Shown here: positions 25,517 through 33,751 of the stretch, piece by piece
Position numbering within the stretch: the stretch's first letter is position 1
Layout: each line of letters opens with the position of its first letter
Assembly: GCA_963792025.1 (NCBI GenBank)
Contig: CAWBUS010000008.1
Location: 310,001-374,000, forward strand
Direction: 5' to 3'
Length of the DNA stretch: 64,000 bases
From: Ginsengibacter sp963792025
GTDB lineage: Bacteria; Bacteroidota; Bacteroidia; Chitinophagales; Chitinophagaceae
Made by a program: the position numbers and the translations under genes
Notes under the pieces: generated by a model
The model's database searches: none
Told to the model about the DNA's origin: nothing
The model's input: only the letters and a program-made list of their open reading frames with translations

Positions 25517-25732
25517 TTATGATTTAGAGCCAGATCGTTTTGACTTTAATTCAGTTTTTAAACGTGCCAGATCTTTCCTGACATCACGAATACTCATCGG
25601 GTTTTCCAACGGGGAAACAGCATGAGCAAATTTCAATTTCTTTATGCGCAGTTCATCTTCCCCGATCCTCGCTTTAAGGTCGACCTCAGTCATCTCTTTT
25701 AAACTGTTTCTAAAATCGTTTTTATTAGACAT
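25517..25732 (-). CDS. rpmC: 50S ribosomal protein L29
   Basis: A 71-residue uL29, two long helices with 'LKEMTEVDLKARIGEDELRIKKLKFAHAVSPLENP' and 'IRDVRKDLARLKTELKSK'. ATG 25732 ('MSNKND') is chosen over an upstream in-frame start at 25756. It lies 40 bases after rplP. Confidence 0.92.
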   Translation of the reverse strand: MSNKNDFRNSLKEMTEVDLKARIGEDELRIKKLKFAHAVSPLENPMSIRDVRKDLARLKTELKSKRSGSKS

Positions 25733-25772
25733 CTCTTTTTTATTTATAATATGCAAATCAGTTTACCACCAA

Positions 25773-26192
25773 TTATGCCTGGTAATCTCTTCTCACAACA
25801 AATTTTGTGGCAATAGGTAATTTTTGAGCGGCCAATTCAAACGCTTCTTTGGCAATCTGCTCTGTAACGCCGTCTGCTTCAAAAATAATTCTGCCTGGCT
25901 GTACAACAGCGGCAAAATATTCAGGATTTCCTTTACCCTTACCCATCCTCACTTCGGCAGGCTTTTTAGTGATCGCCTTATCCGGAAATATTCTTATCCA
26001 AACATTTCCTTCACGTTTCATGTGGCGGGTTAATGCCTGTCTTGCCGATTCAATCTGCCTGTTAGTTAACCAAACTTCTTCAAGGGCTTTCAGGCCAAAC
26101 GTTCCAAATGCAATAGAAGCACCACGCTTGGTGTCTCCTTTCATACGGCCTTTCTGCATCTTTCTGTGCTTCGTTCTTTTTGGCTGTAACAT
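25773..26192 (-). CDS. rplP: 50S ribosomal protein L16
   Basis: A 139-residue uL16 near the A-site tRNA. It shows 'MLQPKRTKHRKMQKGRMKGDTKRGASIAFG', 'RQALTRHMKREGNVWIRIFPDKAITKKPAEVRMGKGKG' and 'VQPGRIIFEADGV'. It lies 68 bases after rpsC. Confidence 0.95.
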   Translation of the reverse strand: MLQPKRTKHRKMQKGRMKGDTKRGASIAFGTFGLKALEEVWLTNRQIESARQALTRHMKREGNVWIRIFPDKAITKKPAEVRMGKGKGNPEYFAAVVQPGRIIFEADGVTEQIAKEAFELAAQKLPIATKFVVRRDYQA

Positions 26193-26260
26193 AAATTAAT
26201 TGTTGAATTATTAAATTGTTGACTGTTGAAAGCTTTTTGTTCAAAAAAGCTTTCAAAAAA

Positions 26261-27082
26261 TTACCTGCGTCCGCCGCCACCTCTCTGTCCACCGCCACCA
26301 CCGCCTCTGCGATCTCCGCCACCGCCACCGCGTCTGTCTCCCCTGTCACCGCCACCACCACGTCTATCGCTAAATCCACCTCTTCTATCACCCTGCATTT
26401 CATTGTCACTTTTACCACCACCCGCAATTATATTAGGGTTAAGGTCTCTTTTTGCAAGAACTTCTCCTTTACATATCCACACCTTCACACCTATCTTACC
26501 GTAAACTGTTTGTGCAAATACATTAGCGTAATCGATATCCATACGCAATGTATGTAATGGAGTACGACCTTGTTTTATTTCTTCGCTACGGGCTATTTCA
26601 GCGCCACCTAATCTTCCGCCAACCCTCACTTTAATTCCTTCAGCACCCATTCTAAGAGCAGAAGCAATTGACATTTTGATCGCTCTTTTATAATTGATAC
26701 GATTTTCAATTTGTCTTGCAATAGTGTCGGCTACTATATTAGCATCCAGCTCCGGGCGACGTATTTCTAATATATTTATTTGTACATCATCTTTGCCGGT
26801 CAGTTTCTTTAATTCTTCTTTAATCCGGTCTACTTCTCCACCGCCTTTACCAATAATGATACCCGGCTTTGACGTATGAATGGTGATGATTAATTTATTA
26901 AGTGTCCGCTCTATTACAATCTTGGCTATACCGCCTTTGTTAATACGGGCATTTAAATAGGTTCTAATTTTATCATCTTCAATCAATTTCTTCGCATAGT
27001 CTTTAGGGTGAGCAAACCAGTTGCTATCCCATCCACGGATGATTCCTAACCTGGCACCAATCGGATTTGTTTTTTGACCCAT
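26261..27082 (-). CDS. rpsC: 30S ribosomal protein S3 with Gly/Arg/Asp-rich tail
   Basis: A 273-residue uS3. It has an N-terminal domain 'GQKTNPIGARLGIIRGWDSNWFA', a KH domain with 'GIIIGKGGGEVDRIKEELKKL' and a C-terminal domain ending 'GEVLAKRDLNPNI'. It then continues with about 45 residues of repeated RRGG and DRRGGGG units, an RGG-box-like tail not seen in short S3 proteins such as that of E. coli (233 aa). The tail could add RNA binding at the mRNA entry channel; that is inference. The tail's DNA is markedly GC-rich compared with its neighbours. It lies 9 bases after rplV. Confidence 0.95.
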   Translation of the reverse strand: MGQKTNPIGARLGIIRGWDSNWFAHPKDYAKKLIEDDKIRTYLNARINKGGIAKIVIERTLNKLIITIHTSKPGIIIGKGGGEVDRIKEELKKLTGKDDVQINILEIRRPELDANIVADTIARQIENRINYKRAIKMSIASALRMGAEGIKVRVGGRLGGAEIARSEEIKQGRTPLHTLRMDIDYANVFAQTVYGKIGVKVWICKGEVLAKRDLNPNIIAGGGKSDNEMQGDRRGGFSDRRGGGGDRGDRRGGGGGDRRGGGGGGQRGGGGRR

Positions 27083-27091
27083 TTTCGGTTT

Positions 27092-27652
27092 TTATTTTTT
27101 TGTTTTTTTAGCTGTAGTTTTCTTTTCAGTTGTCTCTTCAGCAGTTTTTTCTTTCTTAGTAGCTGTTTTTGTTGTTGCTTCTTTTTTAGCGGTTGCCTTT
27201 TTAGTAGCTGACTTTTTTGGTGCAGCCACCTCTTGTTCTGGTTCGGCCGCAACTACCTCTGGTAAAACTTCAGCTTTGGCAACATTCTTTTTTACTGAAG
27301 GCGCTCCGTTATGTTTGCTGTCAACAATAATTGTAACATGATTGCTGCGTTTACGCACTCTGTAGCCACGGCCTTGTGGTGCCGGGCGCATACGCTTAAT
27401 AACTCTTCCACCATCTACCATTATCGTTTTTACAATCAGGCCGGCATCTTCCACTTTTTCATCGGAGTTCTTTTGCTCCCAGTTATTAATGGCGCTTTTT
27501 AATAACTTATACATTGGCACAGCCGGATGCTTTGGGTTGAATTGTAAAATTCCCAAAGCTTTTTCTACCTCGAGCCCGCGTATCAAATCTGCCAGCAAAC
27601 GCATTTTGCGGGGAGAAGTGGGGTAATTATTTAATTTAGCTACTGCTTCCAT
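27092..27652 (-). CDS. rplV: 50S ribosomal protein L22 with Ala/Lys-rich extension
   Basis: A 186-residue uL22. The core (about residues 1-112) has 'LNNYPTSPRKMRLLADLIRG', the tunnel-loop 'GGRVIKRMRPAPQGRGYRVRKRSNHVTIIV' and is of normal length. It is followed by a ~70-residue extension, first Val/Glu/Pro then almost only Lys, Thr, Ala and Glu, resembling histone-H1-like tails. Such tails on L22 occur in other Bacteroidota. The gene lies between rpsS and rpsC. Confidence 0.94.
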   Translation of the reverse strand: MEAVAKLNNYPTSPRKMRLLADLIRGLEVEKALGILQFNPKHPAVPMYKLLKSAINNWEQKNSDEKVEDAGLIVKTIMVDGGRVIKRMRPAPQGRGYRVRKRSNHVTIIVDSKHNGAPSVKKNVAKAEVLPEVVAAEPEQEVAAPKKSATKKATAKKEATTKTATKKEKTAEETTEKKTTAKKTKK

Positions 27653-27688
27653 TTTGTTTATTTTCTTTAATCAGCTTATAGCCGAAAA

Positions 27689-27961
27689 TTATACGATCTT
27701 TTTACTTGAGTGACCTTTGAAGTTTCTTGTTGGTGCAAATTCACCTAACTTATGACCTACCATAAATTCCGTTACATACACAGGAATAAATTTATTCCCG
27801 TTATGCACTGCGAATGTATGACCTACAAAGTCTGGCGTAATTGTAGAACGACGTGACCAAGTTTTAATAACACCTTTCTTCGATTTACCCTCATTAATGC
27901 CAAGCACTTTATTCTCCAGCTTAGCTTCTACATAAGGACCTTTTTTAATTGAACGAGCCAT
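27689..27961 (-). CDS. rpsS: 30S ribosomal protein S19
   Basis: A 90-residue uS19 with 'ARSIKKGPYVEAKLENKV', 'IKTWSRRSTITPDFVGHTFAVHNGNKFIPVYVTE' and 'MVGHKLGEFAPTRNFKGHS'. It lies 60 bases after rplB, in the S10-operon order. Confidence 0.95.
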   Translation of the reverse strand: MARSIKKGPYVEAKLENKVLGINEGKSKKGVIKTWSRRSTITPDFVGHTFAVHNGNKFIPVYVTEFMVGHKLGEFAPTRNFKGHSSKKIV

Positions 27962-28021
27962 AATTCATTTTTTGTTGATTTGCCATAACCTGTATGGCCA
28001 TTTTAACAGTAATTGTTTATT

Positions 28022-28864
<843 letters not shown>

Positions 28865-28916
28865 TATTATTTATTTTAGTCCCGAAAAATTACCGGGATT
28901 TTTAAAATTATTCCTG

Positions 28917-29216
28917 TTAAATATTTCCGTATAAATCTATCGTTTCTCCTTCAGCTACGGTAACTACCGCTTTCTTCTTTGCCGCTTTACGGCCGGTAAG
29001 CAAACCTGCTTTTGTATTACGTTGTTTTACTTTTGATGGCATCGTCAACGTATTAACCTCTTCCACCTGGATGCCATAGAATTCTTCTACAGCTTTCTTA
29101 ATTTCCAGCTTGTTGGCTTTCCTGTTAACTATAAAAGTGTAGCGATTATGCTTTTCAGTTAGACGGTTAACTTTTTCAGATAACACAGGCTTTATTAAAA
29201 CTTCAGACAGTTTCAT
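28917..29216 (-). CDS. rplW: 50S ribosomal protein L23
   Basis: A 99-residue uL23 at the tunnel exit, a docking site for trigger factor and SRP. It shows 'LIKPVLSEKVNRLTEKHNRYTFIVNRKANKLEIKKAVEEFYG' and the C-terminal 'KKAVVTVAEGETIDLYGNI'. It lies 37 bases after rplD. Confidence 0.95.
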   Translation of the reverse strand: MKLSEVLIKPVLSEKVNRLTEKHNRYTFIVNRKANKLEIKKAVEEFYGIQVEEVNTLTMPSKVKQRNTKAGLLTGRKAAKKKAVVTVAEGETIDLYGNI

Positions 29217-29253
29217 GTCTTTTCAATTTTTTTGTTACTTAAATTACTTTCTT

Positions 29254-29910
29254 CTATTTCTTCGCTACCGCAACTTCTCTTTCTTCTTCGTTTTCTTCTA
29301 CAAAAATCTTAGCTGCACTCTCAGTGAATACAACTGTATCCGAATTCATTATATCATATGTATTGATATCGCTCAAAAGTGTACCACATATTGAGGGTGC
29401 ATTGCGGAAGCTTTTATAAACATTTTCATTATGCTCCGGCATAATAAAAAGTGCCCTCCTGCTTTCCGGAACTATTGTGCTGAATATTTGCGTGAATTGT
29501 TTGGTTGCAGGTGCTTCCATGGTGATATCTTCTACAATAAAAATCTTATTGTCTTTTGCCTTTGCACTCAGCGCACCAATTTTTGCAAGATCTTTTACCT
29601 TGCGGTTTAACTTAATATCGTAACCGTGAGGTTTAGGCCCGAAAACCGTACCACCACCTTTATACAATGGGTTGCGAAGATTTCCTTTACGGCTGCCTCC
29701 GGTTCCTTTTTGTTTGTGCAATTTCTTTGATGAACCTTCTACTTCTGCCCTCGTCTTAACTTTATGCGTACCCTGGCGACGAGCAGCTAAATGTTGTTTA
29801 ACAGCCAGCCAAATAACGTGACTGTTAGGATCCGCACCAAATATTTCATCAGGTAAATCGATATTTCTGCCGGTCTTTTTTCCTTCTATATTTATTACGT
29901 CTAATTTCAT
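29254..29910 (-). CDS. rplD: 50S ribosomal protein L4
   Basis: A 218-residue uL4. It has the tunnel loop region 'KLHKQKGTGGSRKGNLRNPLYKGGGTVFGPKPHGYDIKLNRKVK' and a C-terminal domain 'NAPSICGTLLSDINTYDIMNSDTVVFTESA'. It begins two bases after the rplC stop, a tight pair likely to be translationally coupled. In E. coli L4 represses the S10 operon; no equivalent leader was identified here. Confidence 0.95.
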   Translation of the reverse strand: MKLDVINIEGKKTGRNIDLPDEIFGADPNSHVIWLAVKQHLAARRQGTHKVKTRAEVEGSSKKLHKQKGTGGSRKGNLRNPLYKGGGTVFGPKPHGYDIKLNRKVKDLAKIGALSAKAKDNKIFIVEDITMEAPATKQFTQIFSTIVPESRRALFIMPEHNENVYKSFRNAPSICGTLLSDINTYDIMNSDTVVFTESAAKIFVEENEEEREVAVAKK

Positions 29911-29911
29911 A

Positions 29912-30529
29912 TTACTTCTGAATTAAGAGGATGGAACCATTATGGCCGGGAACCGAACCACTTATTAATATATAATTTTTCTCAGGGAAAATCTTGACAA
30001 CCTTAAGGCCTTTTATCTGAACTTTATCACTTCCCATACGGCCGCCCATGCGCATACCTTTAAATACGCGGGAAGGATAGGATGATCCACCAACAGATCC
30101 GGGAGCTCTTGACCTGTCGTGCTGTCCATGAGATTGCTCACCAACACCATGAAAGCCGTGACGTTTTACCACACCCTGGAAACCCTTTCCTTTGGTTGTG
30201 CCAATAACGACTACTTTATCGCCTTCATTAAATATGTCAACACTAATAGTGTCGCCAATATTTTTATCTGTTTCGCTATCGCGTATTTCTTTTACGAATT
30301 TTTTTGCCGGAGTATTTGCTTTGGCAAAATGGTTTTTTTCTGAGAGAAGGGTGTGCTTTTCTTTTTTATCTCCAAAAGCAATCTGGACTGCATTATATCC
30401 GTCAGTATCTACAGTTTTCTTCTGAGTTACAACACATGGGCCAGCTTCAATAATGGTCACGGCAGTCTGCCTGCCATTAGTATCGAAAATGCTGGTCATG
30501 CCAACTTTCTTTCCAATAATACTTTTCAT
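29912..30529 (-). CDS. rplC: 50S ribosomal protein L3
   Basis: A 205-residue uL3. It shows 'SIIGKKVGMTSIFDTNGRQTAVTIIEAGPC', the loop 'GTTKGKGFQGVVKRHGFHGVGEQSHGQHDRSRAPGSVGGSSYPSRVFKGMRMGGRMG' and 'PEKNYILISGSVPGHNGSILLI'. It lies 113 bases after rpsJ; that spacer contains a CCTTCCC/GGGAAGG hairpin (30608-30624). Confidence 0.95.
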   Translation of the reverse strand: MKSIIGKKVGMTSIFDTNGRQTAVTIIEAGPCVVTQKKTVDTDGYNAVQIAFGDKKEKHTLLSEKNHFAKANTPAKKFVKEIRDSETDKNIGDTISVDIFNEGDKVVVIGTTKGKGFQGVVKRHGFHGVGEQSHGQHDRSRAPGSVGGSSYPSRVFKGMRMGGRMGSDKVQIKGLKVVKIFPEKNYILISGSVPGHNGSILLIQK

Positions 30530-30642
30530 TTCTATTTTATTATATCCAGCGCTACGGTAAGCCGCAGATGGATGTTACATTTTATATAAGAACTAGGCCC
30601 AACCCGGCCTTCCCGAAGGGAAGGAGAAGAAAGGCATCGCAT

Positions 30643-30948
30643 TTACGCTTTAATCTCAACATCAACACCAGATGGCAAATCAAGCTTTGATAAGGCATCT
30701 ACTGTTCTTGAACTGCTGGTGTAAATATCCAGCAAACGCTTGTGCGTACACAATTGAAACTGTTCACGTGCTTTTTTGTTAACGTGAGGCGAGCGCAATA
30801 CAGTAAATATTTTTTTGTGCGTAGGTAAAGGAATTGGCCCTGTAACTACTGCACCTGTGCTGCGCACTGTCTTTACAATCTTTTCGGCTGATTTATCAAC
30901 CAAATTATGATCGTAAGACTGGAGTTTAATTCTGATTCTCTGAGACAT
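30643..30948 (-). CDS. rpsJ: 30S ribosomal protein S10
   Basis: A 101-residue uS10 with 'RIRIKLQSYDHNLVDKSAEKIVKTVRSTGAVVTGPIPLPT' and 'LDLPSGVDVEIK'. It is the first gene of the S10 operon here. The genes often found just before it (rpsL, rpsG, fusA) are not present; instead a canonical promoter lies 42 bases upstream and the neighbouring gene is divergent. Confidence 0.95.
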   Translation of the reverse strand: MSQRIRIKLQSYDHNLVDKSAEKIVKTVRSTGAVVTGPIPLPTHKKIFTVLRSPHVNKKAREQFQLCTHKRLLDIYTSSSRTVDALSKLDLPSGVDVEIKA

Positions 30949-30989
30949 ATTTAAAGAACTTTTATTACACCAAATTTATTTCGGGAGCG

Positions 30990-31020
30990 CAAAGGTATGG
31001 GTATTGAATTAAATGACAAA
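30990..31020 (-). promoter_or_regulatory. Promoter of the S10 ribosomal protein operon
   Basis: On the minus strand TTTG (31020-31017) and TACCTTTG (30997-30990) are separated by exactly 19 bases, the consensus -33/-7 arrangement of the Bacteroidota primary sigma factor. The leader to the rpsJ ATG is about 35 bases. Confidence 0.8.
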
Positions 31021-31111
31021 GAATTAATTGTAAGTTTTGGGAATTATTTTTATGGTACTTTATCAGTACAAATAAAGCAGAGAATTTATCTAACAAAATA
31101 AAAATCGAAAT

Positions 31112-31651
31112 ATGCAAAGAAAAAATACAATCACCGGAACTGAACTGTCAATGGATCTGCAGGATTCTAAGGATGACGAAAGAGAAATGTTGCAACCCGG
31201 AATAACTGTAATTGAATTACCCGAATTGTCGGATATTCCCGGCCAGGCCAATATTGTTCCTGCACCATTTGGAGAAATGGCTGATGTGACATCATCGTCT
31301 GCAGATGAGGAGGGCGACGATATTTTCGGAGAGGATGGAGATGAGGTAATAGATGAAAATTCTGATTCAAATGTATCAGATGCTGAAAAAGAAGACCTTG
31401 ACAATGCCGCTAACGATATGCCCTCAGGAGATGATGCCCGTTTAAGGGAAGCCGCTCTTGATAATGCAGACAGTGATGGCACCCCTCTAAATGAAGGCAG
31501 CTTTAAAAATGACTTGTCAGGAACAGACCTTGATGTACCAGGCTCCGAAGACGACGATACAGATGAAGAAATAGGTGAAGAAGATGAGGAGAACAATGAC
31601 TATAGTCTTGGAGGTGATAATCACGACGATATTGCTGAGGATACCTTTTAG
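31112..31651 (+). CDS. Highly acidic hypothetical protein
   Basis: A 179-residue protein dominated by Asp, Glu, Ser, Gly and Asn with very few basic residues and no hydrophobic core, signal peptide or membrane helix; probably disordered. Acidic runs such as 'EDGDEVIDENSDSNVSDAEKED' recur (shown in part). I recognise no domain. It is divergent from the S10 operon and 146 bases upstream of the Hsp20 gene on the same strand. Similar acidic proteins in relatives are uncharacterised; roles such as a charge shield or metal/calcium buffering would be guesses. Confidence 0.6.
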   Translation: MQRKNTITGTELSMDLQDSKDDEREMLQPGITVIELPELSDIPGQANIVPAPFGEMADVTSSSADEEGDDIFGEDGDEVIDENSDSNVSDAEKEDLDNAANDMPSGDDARLREAALDNADSDGTPLNEGSFKNDLSGTDLDVPGSEDDDTDEEIGEEDEENNDYSLGGDNHDDIAEDTF

Positions 31652-31784
31652 ATCTTCTGAATAATTTTTCTGCAACCAGGTATAGTCTGTCAGTATTTCT
31701 GAAAATATTTCAGACTTTATCAGTACTGCTTTTAATGGCATTTTATTTGTTCTGTTTACTGCAAATAAATTACTAACAATTAAA

Positions 31785-31792
31785 AAGGAGGT
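31785..31792 (+). promoter_or_regulatory. Consensus Shine-Dalgarno in front of hsp20
   Basis: AAGGAGGT ends 5 bases before ATG 31798. It is the only full anti-SD complement I see ahead of a gene in the window; other starts have A-rich leaders or none. Confidence 0.75.
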
Positions 31793-31797
31793 AAGCT

Positions 31798-32244
31798 ATG
31801 ACAGTAGTAAAAAGAAATGGCGGGTCAGAATATATGCCGTCCATTTGGAATAATTTTTTCAACAATGATTTGTTCAATTGGGATACAAATTTTGCCAATG
31901 CCGGGAACAGTATCCCCGCGGTAAACATCAAAGAAAAAGCTGGTAGTTTTTTAGTAGAAATGGCTGCACCGGGCATGAATAAAAAAGATTTCAAAATTGA
32001 AATCGATGGTTCAGCACTTACTATTAGTTCGGAAAAACAAAATGAATCTGAAGAAAAGGATGGAGAAAATTTCAACAGGAAAGAATTTAGCTATCAGTCA
32101 TTTTACAGGACGTTTCATTTACCGAAGGAAATAGTAAACGCCGACAAAGTTGAGGCAAAATATGAAAACGGAATATTACGACTGGAAATTCCTAAAAGAG
32201 AAGAAGCAAAACAAAAGCCAGCCAGGCTGATTAATGTCCAGTAA
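31798..32244 (+). CDS. Small heat shock protein, Hsp20/alpha-crystallin family
   Basis: A 148-residue ATP-independent chaperone. The N-terminal arm (about residues 1-38) is Asn/Phe-rich ('NNFFNNDLFNWDTNF'). The alpha-crystallin domain runs from 'PAVNIKEKAGSFLVEMAAPGMNKKDFKIEIDGSALTI' to 'VEAKYENGILRLEIPK' and holds the GxLxLxxP signature; a short C-terminal extension follows. It holds unfolding proteins in the cytosol under stress. The start is set by a perfect Shine-Dalgarno. A hairpin terminator follows, so the gene is probably transcribed alone or with the acidic protein gene upstream. Confidence 0.93.
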   Translation: MTVVKRNGGSEYMPSIWNNFFNNDLFNWDTNFANAGNSIPAVNIKEKAGSFLVEMAAPGMNKKDFKIEIDGSALTISSEKQNESEEKDGENFNRKEFSYQSFYRTFHLPKEIVNADKVEAKYENGILRLEIPKREEAKQKPARLINVQ

Positions 32245-32273
32245 TTGAAGAAATTGTTAATTAACGTAACTCG

Positions 32274-32303
32274 AAAGGCTCTTTTACATGAAAGGGCCTT
32301 TTT
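32274..32303 (+). terminator. Rho-independent terminator after hsp20
   Basis: An 11-bp stem (AAAGGCTCTTT with AAAGGGCCTTT, one G:U pair) around a short TACATG loop, ending in a T-run. About 30 bases after the hsp20 stop. Confidence 0.8.
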
Positions 32304-32438
32304 GCAATAGCGTTAGTTTCTATTCAAAAACATCCGCGGGGAAAATATCCTACAAAAATTAAAATTATAACCTCCTTTCCACATATACGTCTTTATTCAA
32401 TTGTCATAACTTGAAACTTTTTTCGTTAAATTTAGTTA

Positions 32439-33242
32439 ATGGACTTTCCTGATTTTAGTAAACCCTATTGGCTAATTATAGTTACAATTATTTTTTTCGT
32501 CATTATAACCGGAAGGTATTTTTTAATTGCAGGAATATTCTACCTGGCATTCTATGTATGGTTTCCTGAAAGATGGAAAGCCCGCAAAATAAATACAAGA
32601 AATTATAAGAAAGGGCAACTTAAAATAGAAGTGAAGTGGAGTATTGTAACGTCACTGCTGTTTTCGATTGCGGGTACGGGCACCGTTATACTCTGGCAAA
32701 AAGGATTTACAAAAGTTTATACAGATTCTAACGTATATGGATGGTGGTATTTACCAGTGAGTCTTGCCATTTTTATGCTCGTGCATGAAACCTATTACTA
32801 TTGGCTTCACAGGTGGATGCATCATCCGTCCATATTTAAGATTGTTCATAAGGTTCACCACGATAGCAATATCACAAGCCCGTTTACTGCCTTTTCATTT
32901 CACCCGTTGGAAGGTTTGCTACAGGCCATTTTTTTACCGGCAATGCTCATGATTTTGCCAATGCATTATTATGTTATAATTATTCAACTTACTATAATGA
33001 CACTCAGTAGTGTTATCAACCATCTCGACATTGAAATTTATCCCAATAAATTTAATAATAACTTTTTTGGCAAATGGCTCATTGGAGCAACGCATCATTC
33101 CCTTCATCACAAACAGTTTAAATATAACTATGGTTTGTATTTTACATTTTGGGATAAAATAAAAAAAACCGAAAGTCCAGTGTTTGAAACACTCTTTGAA
33201 TCAACCACGTCAAAGAATTCTGTTTCCACACAAAAATGTTAG
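32439..33242 (+). CDS. Fatty acid hydroxylase/sterol desaturase family membrane protein
   Basis: A 267-residue integral membrane di-iron oxygenase of PF04116. About four hydrophobic segments are present, and the histidine clusters expected for the di-iron site appear in order: HRWMHH (about residue 125), HKVHH (about 140) and HHSLHH (about 225), with additional His in 'SFHPLEG'. It would hydroxylate or desaturate a lipid or sterol-like substrate in the membrane using O2; the substrate is not inferable. It is monocistronic between the hsp20 terminator and the cold shock gene. Confidence 0.88.
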   Translation: MDFPDFSKPYWLIIVTIIFFVIITGRYFLIAGIFYLAFYVWFPERWKARKINTRNYKKGQLKIEVKWSIVTSLLFSIAGTGTVILWQKGFTKVYTDSNVYGWWYLPVSLAIFMLVHETYYYWLHRWMHHPSIFKIVHKVHHDSNITSPFTAFSFHPLEGLLQAIFLPAMLMILPMHYYVIIIQLTIMTLSSVINHLDIEIYPNKFNNNFFGKWLIGATHHSLHHKQFKYNYGLYFTFWDKIKKTESPVFETLFESTTSKNSVSTQKC

Positions 33243-33266
33243 TTTTTTGACACGATTACATAATCA

Positions 33267-33299
33267 TTGCCAAGACTAAAATTAAAAACACTATCTTCG
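33267..33299 (+). promoter_or_regulatory. Possible promoter of the cold shock gene
   Basis: TTG at 33267 and TATCTTCG (7 of 8 to TAnnTTTG) at 33292, 22 bases apart. The leader to ATG 33329 is about 25 bases and A-rich. Confidence 0.35.
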
Positions 33300-33328
33300 C
33301 ATTTAATTTTTTAAATAACAACAATACA

Positions 33329-33532
33329 ATGGACAACAAAACAACAGGAACCGTAAAATTTTTCAACACTGAAAAAGGCTTCGGTTTTATTAAGCACGAT
33401 GATTCTTCAAAAGAAACATTCGTACATGCAAGCGGTTTAATTGATGAAATTAAAGAGAACGATAAAGTAGAATTCGACTTGCAAAATGGGCAGAAAGGCA
33501 TGAATGCCGTTAATGTGAAATTAATCGGCTAA
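33329..33532 (+). CDS. Cold shock protein (CspA family)
   Basis: A 67-residue single cold shock domain that binds single-stranded RNA/DNA. RNP1 (KGFGFIK) and RNP2 (TFVHASGL) are intact, and it opens 'TGTVKFFNTEKGFGFI'. The length matches the family. It is likely an RNA chaperone; whether it is cold-induced cannot be told because the leader is short rather than the long structured leader of E. coli cspA. It is monocistronic with its own terminator. Confidence 0.95.
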   Translation: MDNKTTGTVKFFNTEKGFGFIKHDDSSKETFVHASGLIDEIKENDKVEFDLQNGQKGMNAVNVKLIG

Positions 33533-33552
33533 AATCGATATTTTCAAATTAC

Positions 33553-33582
33553 AAAGGGAAGTTTAATTACTTCCCTTTTTTT
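33553..33582 (+). terminator. Rho-independent terminator of the cold shock gene
   Basis: A 10-bp perfect stem (AAAGGGAAGT at 33553-33562, ACTTCCCTTT at 33569-33578), 6-base loop, followed by T's. Confidence 0.88.
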
Positions 33583-33751
33583 ATTTAATGAAACTGGCAA
33601 TTAATTAATACATTCAGATGCAACTCAAGCAACATATTTACAAAGTTTCCTGGGACGGAATAGTTACCCATCCCAATTCACCTCTAAAACATCACCTATT
33701 AAGGCAATTCTAATAGTTTACCAGCCTATATTTGTAATCAATAAAAAACGA

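Noticed and set aside
26206..26262. Inverted repeat around AAAGCTTTTTGTTC...AAAAAAGCTTTC between rpsC and rplP
   Set aside because: Could fold as a weak hairpin, but it is AT-rich and lacks a clear terminator T-run in the operon's direction; rplP must be expressed with rpsC.
26216..26557. Pro/Thr-rich frames antisense to the rpsC tail
   Set aside because: They mirror the Gly/Arg-rich repeat codons of S3 and have no other evidence.
31090..31596. Antisense 168-codon Ser-rich frame opposite the acidic protein
   Set aside because: Its Ser/Pro richness is simply the complement of Asp/Glu codons; the plus-strand frame has normal start and context.
33618..33713. A 31-codon ORF (starts MQLKQHIYKVSWDG) after the cold shock gene
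   Set aside because: No ribosome site, promoter box or hydrophobic/charged pattern supports it; chance ORFs of this size are common.
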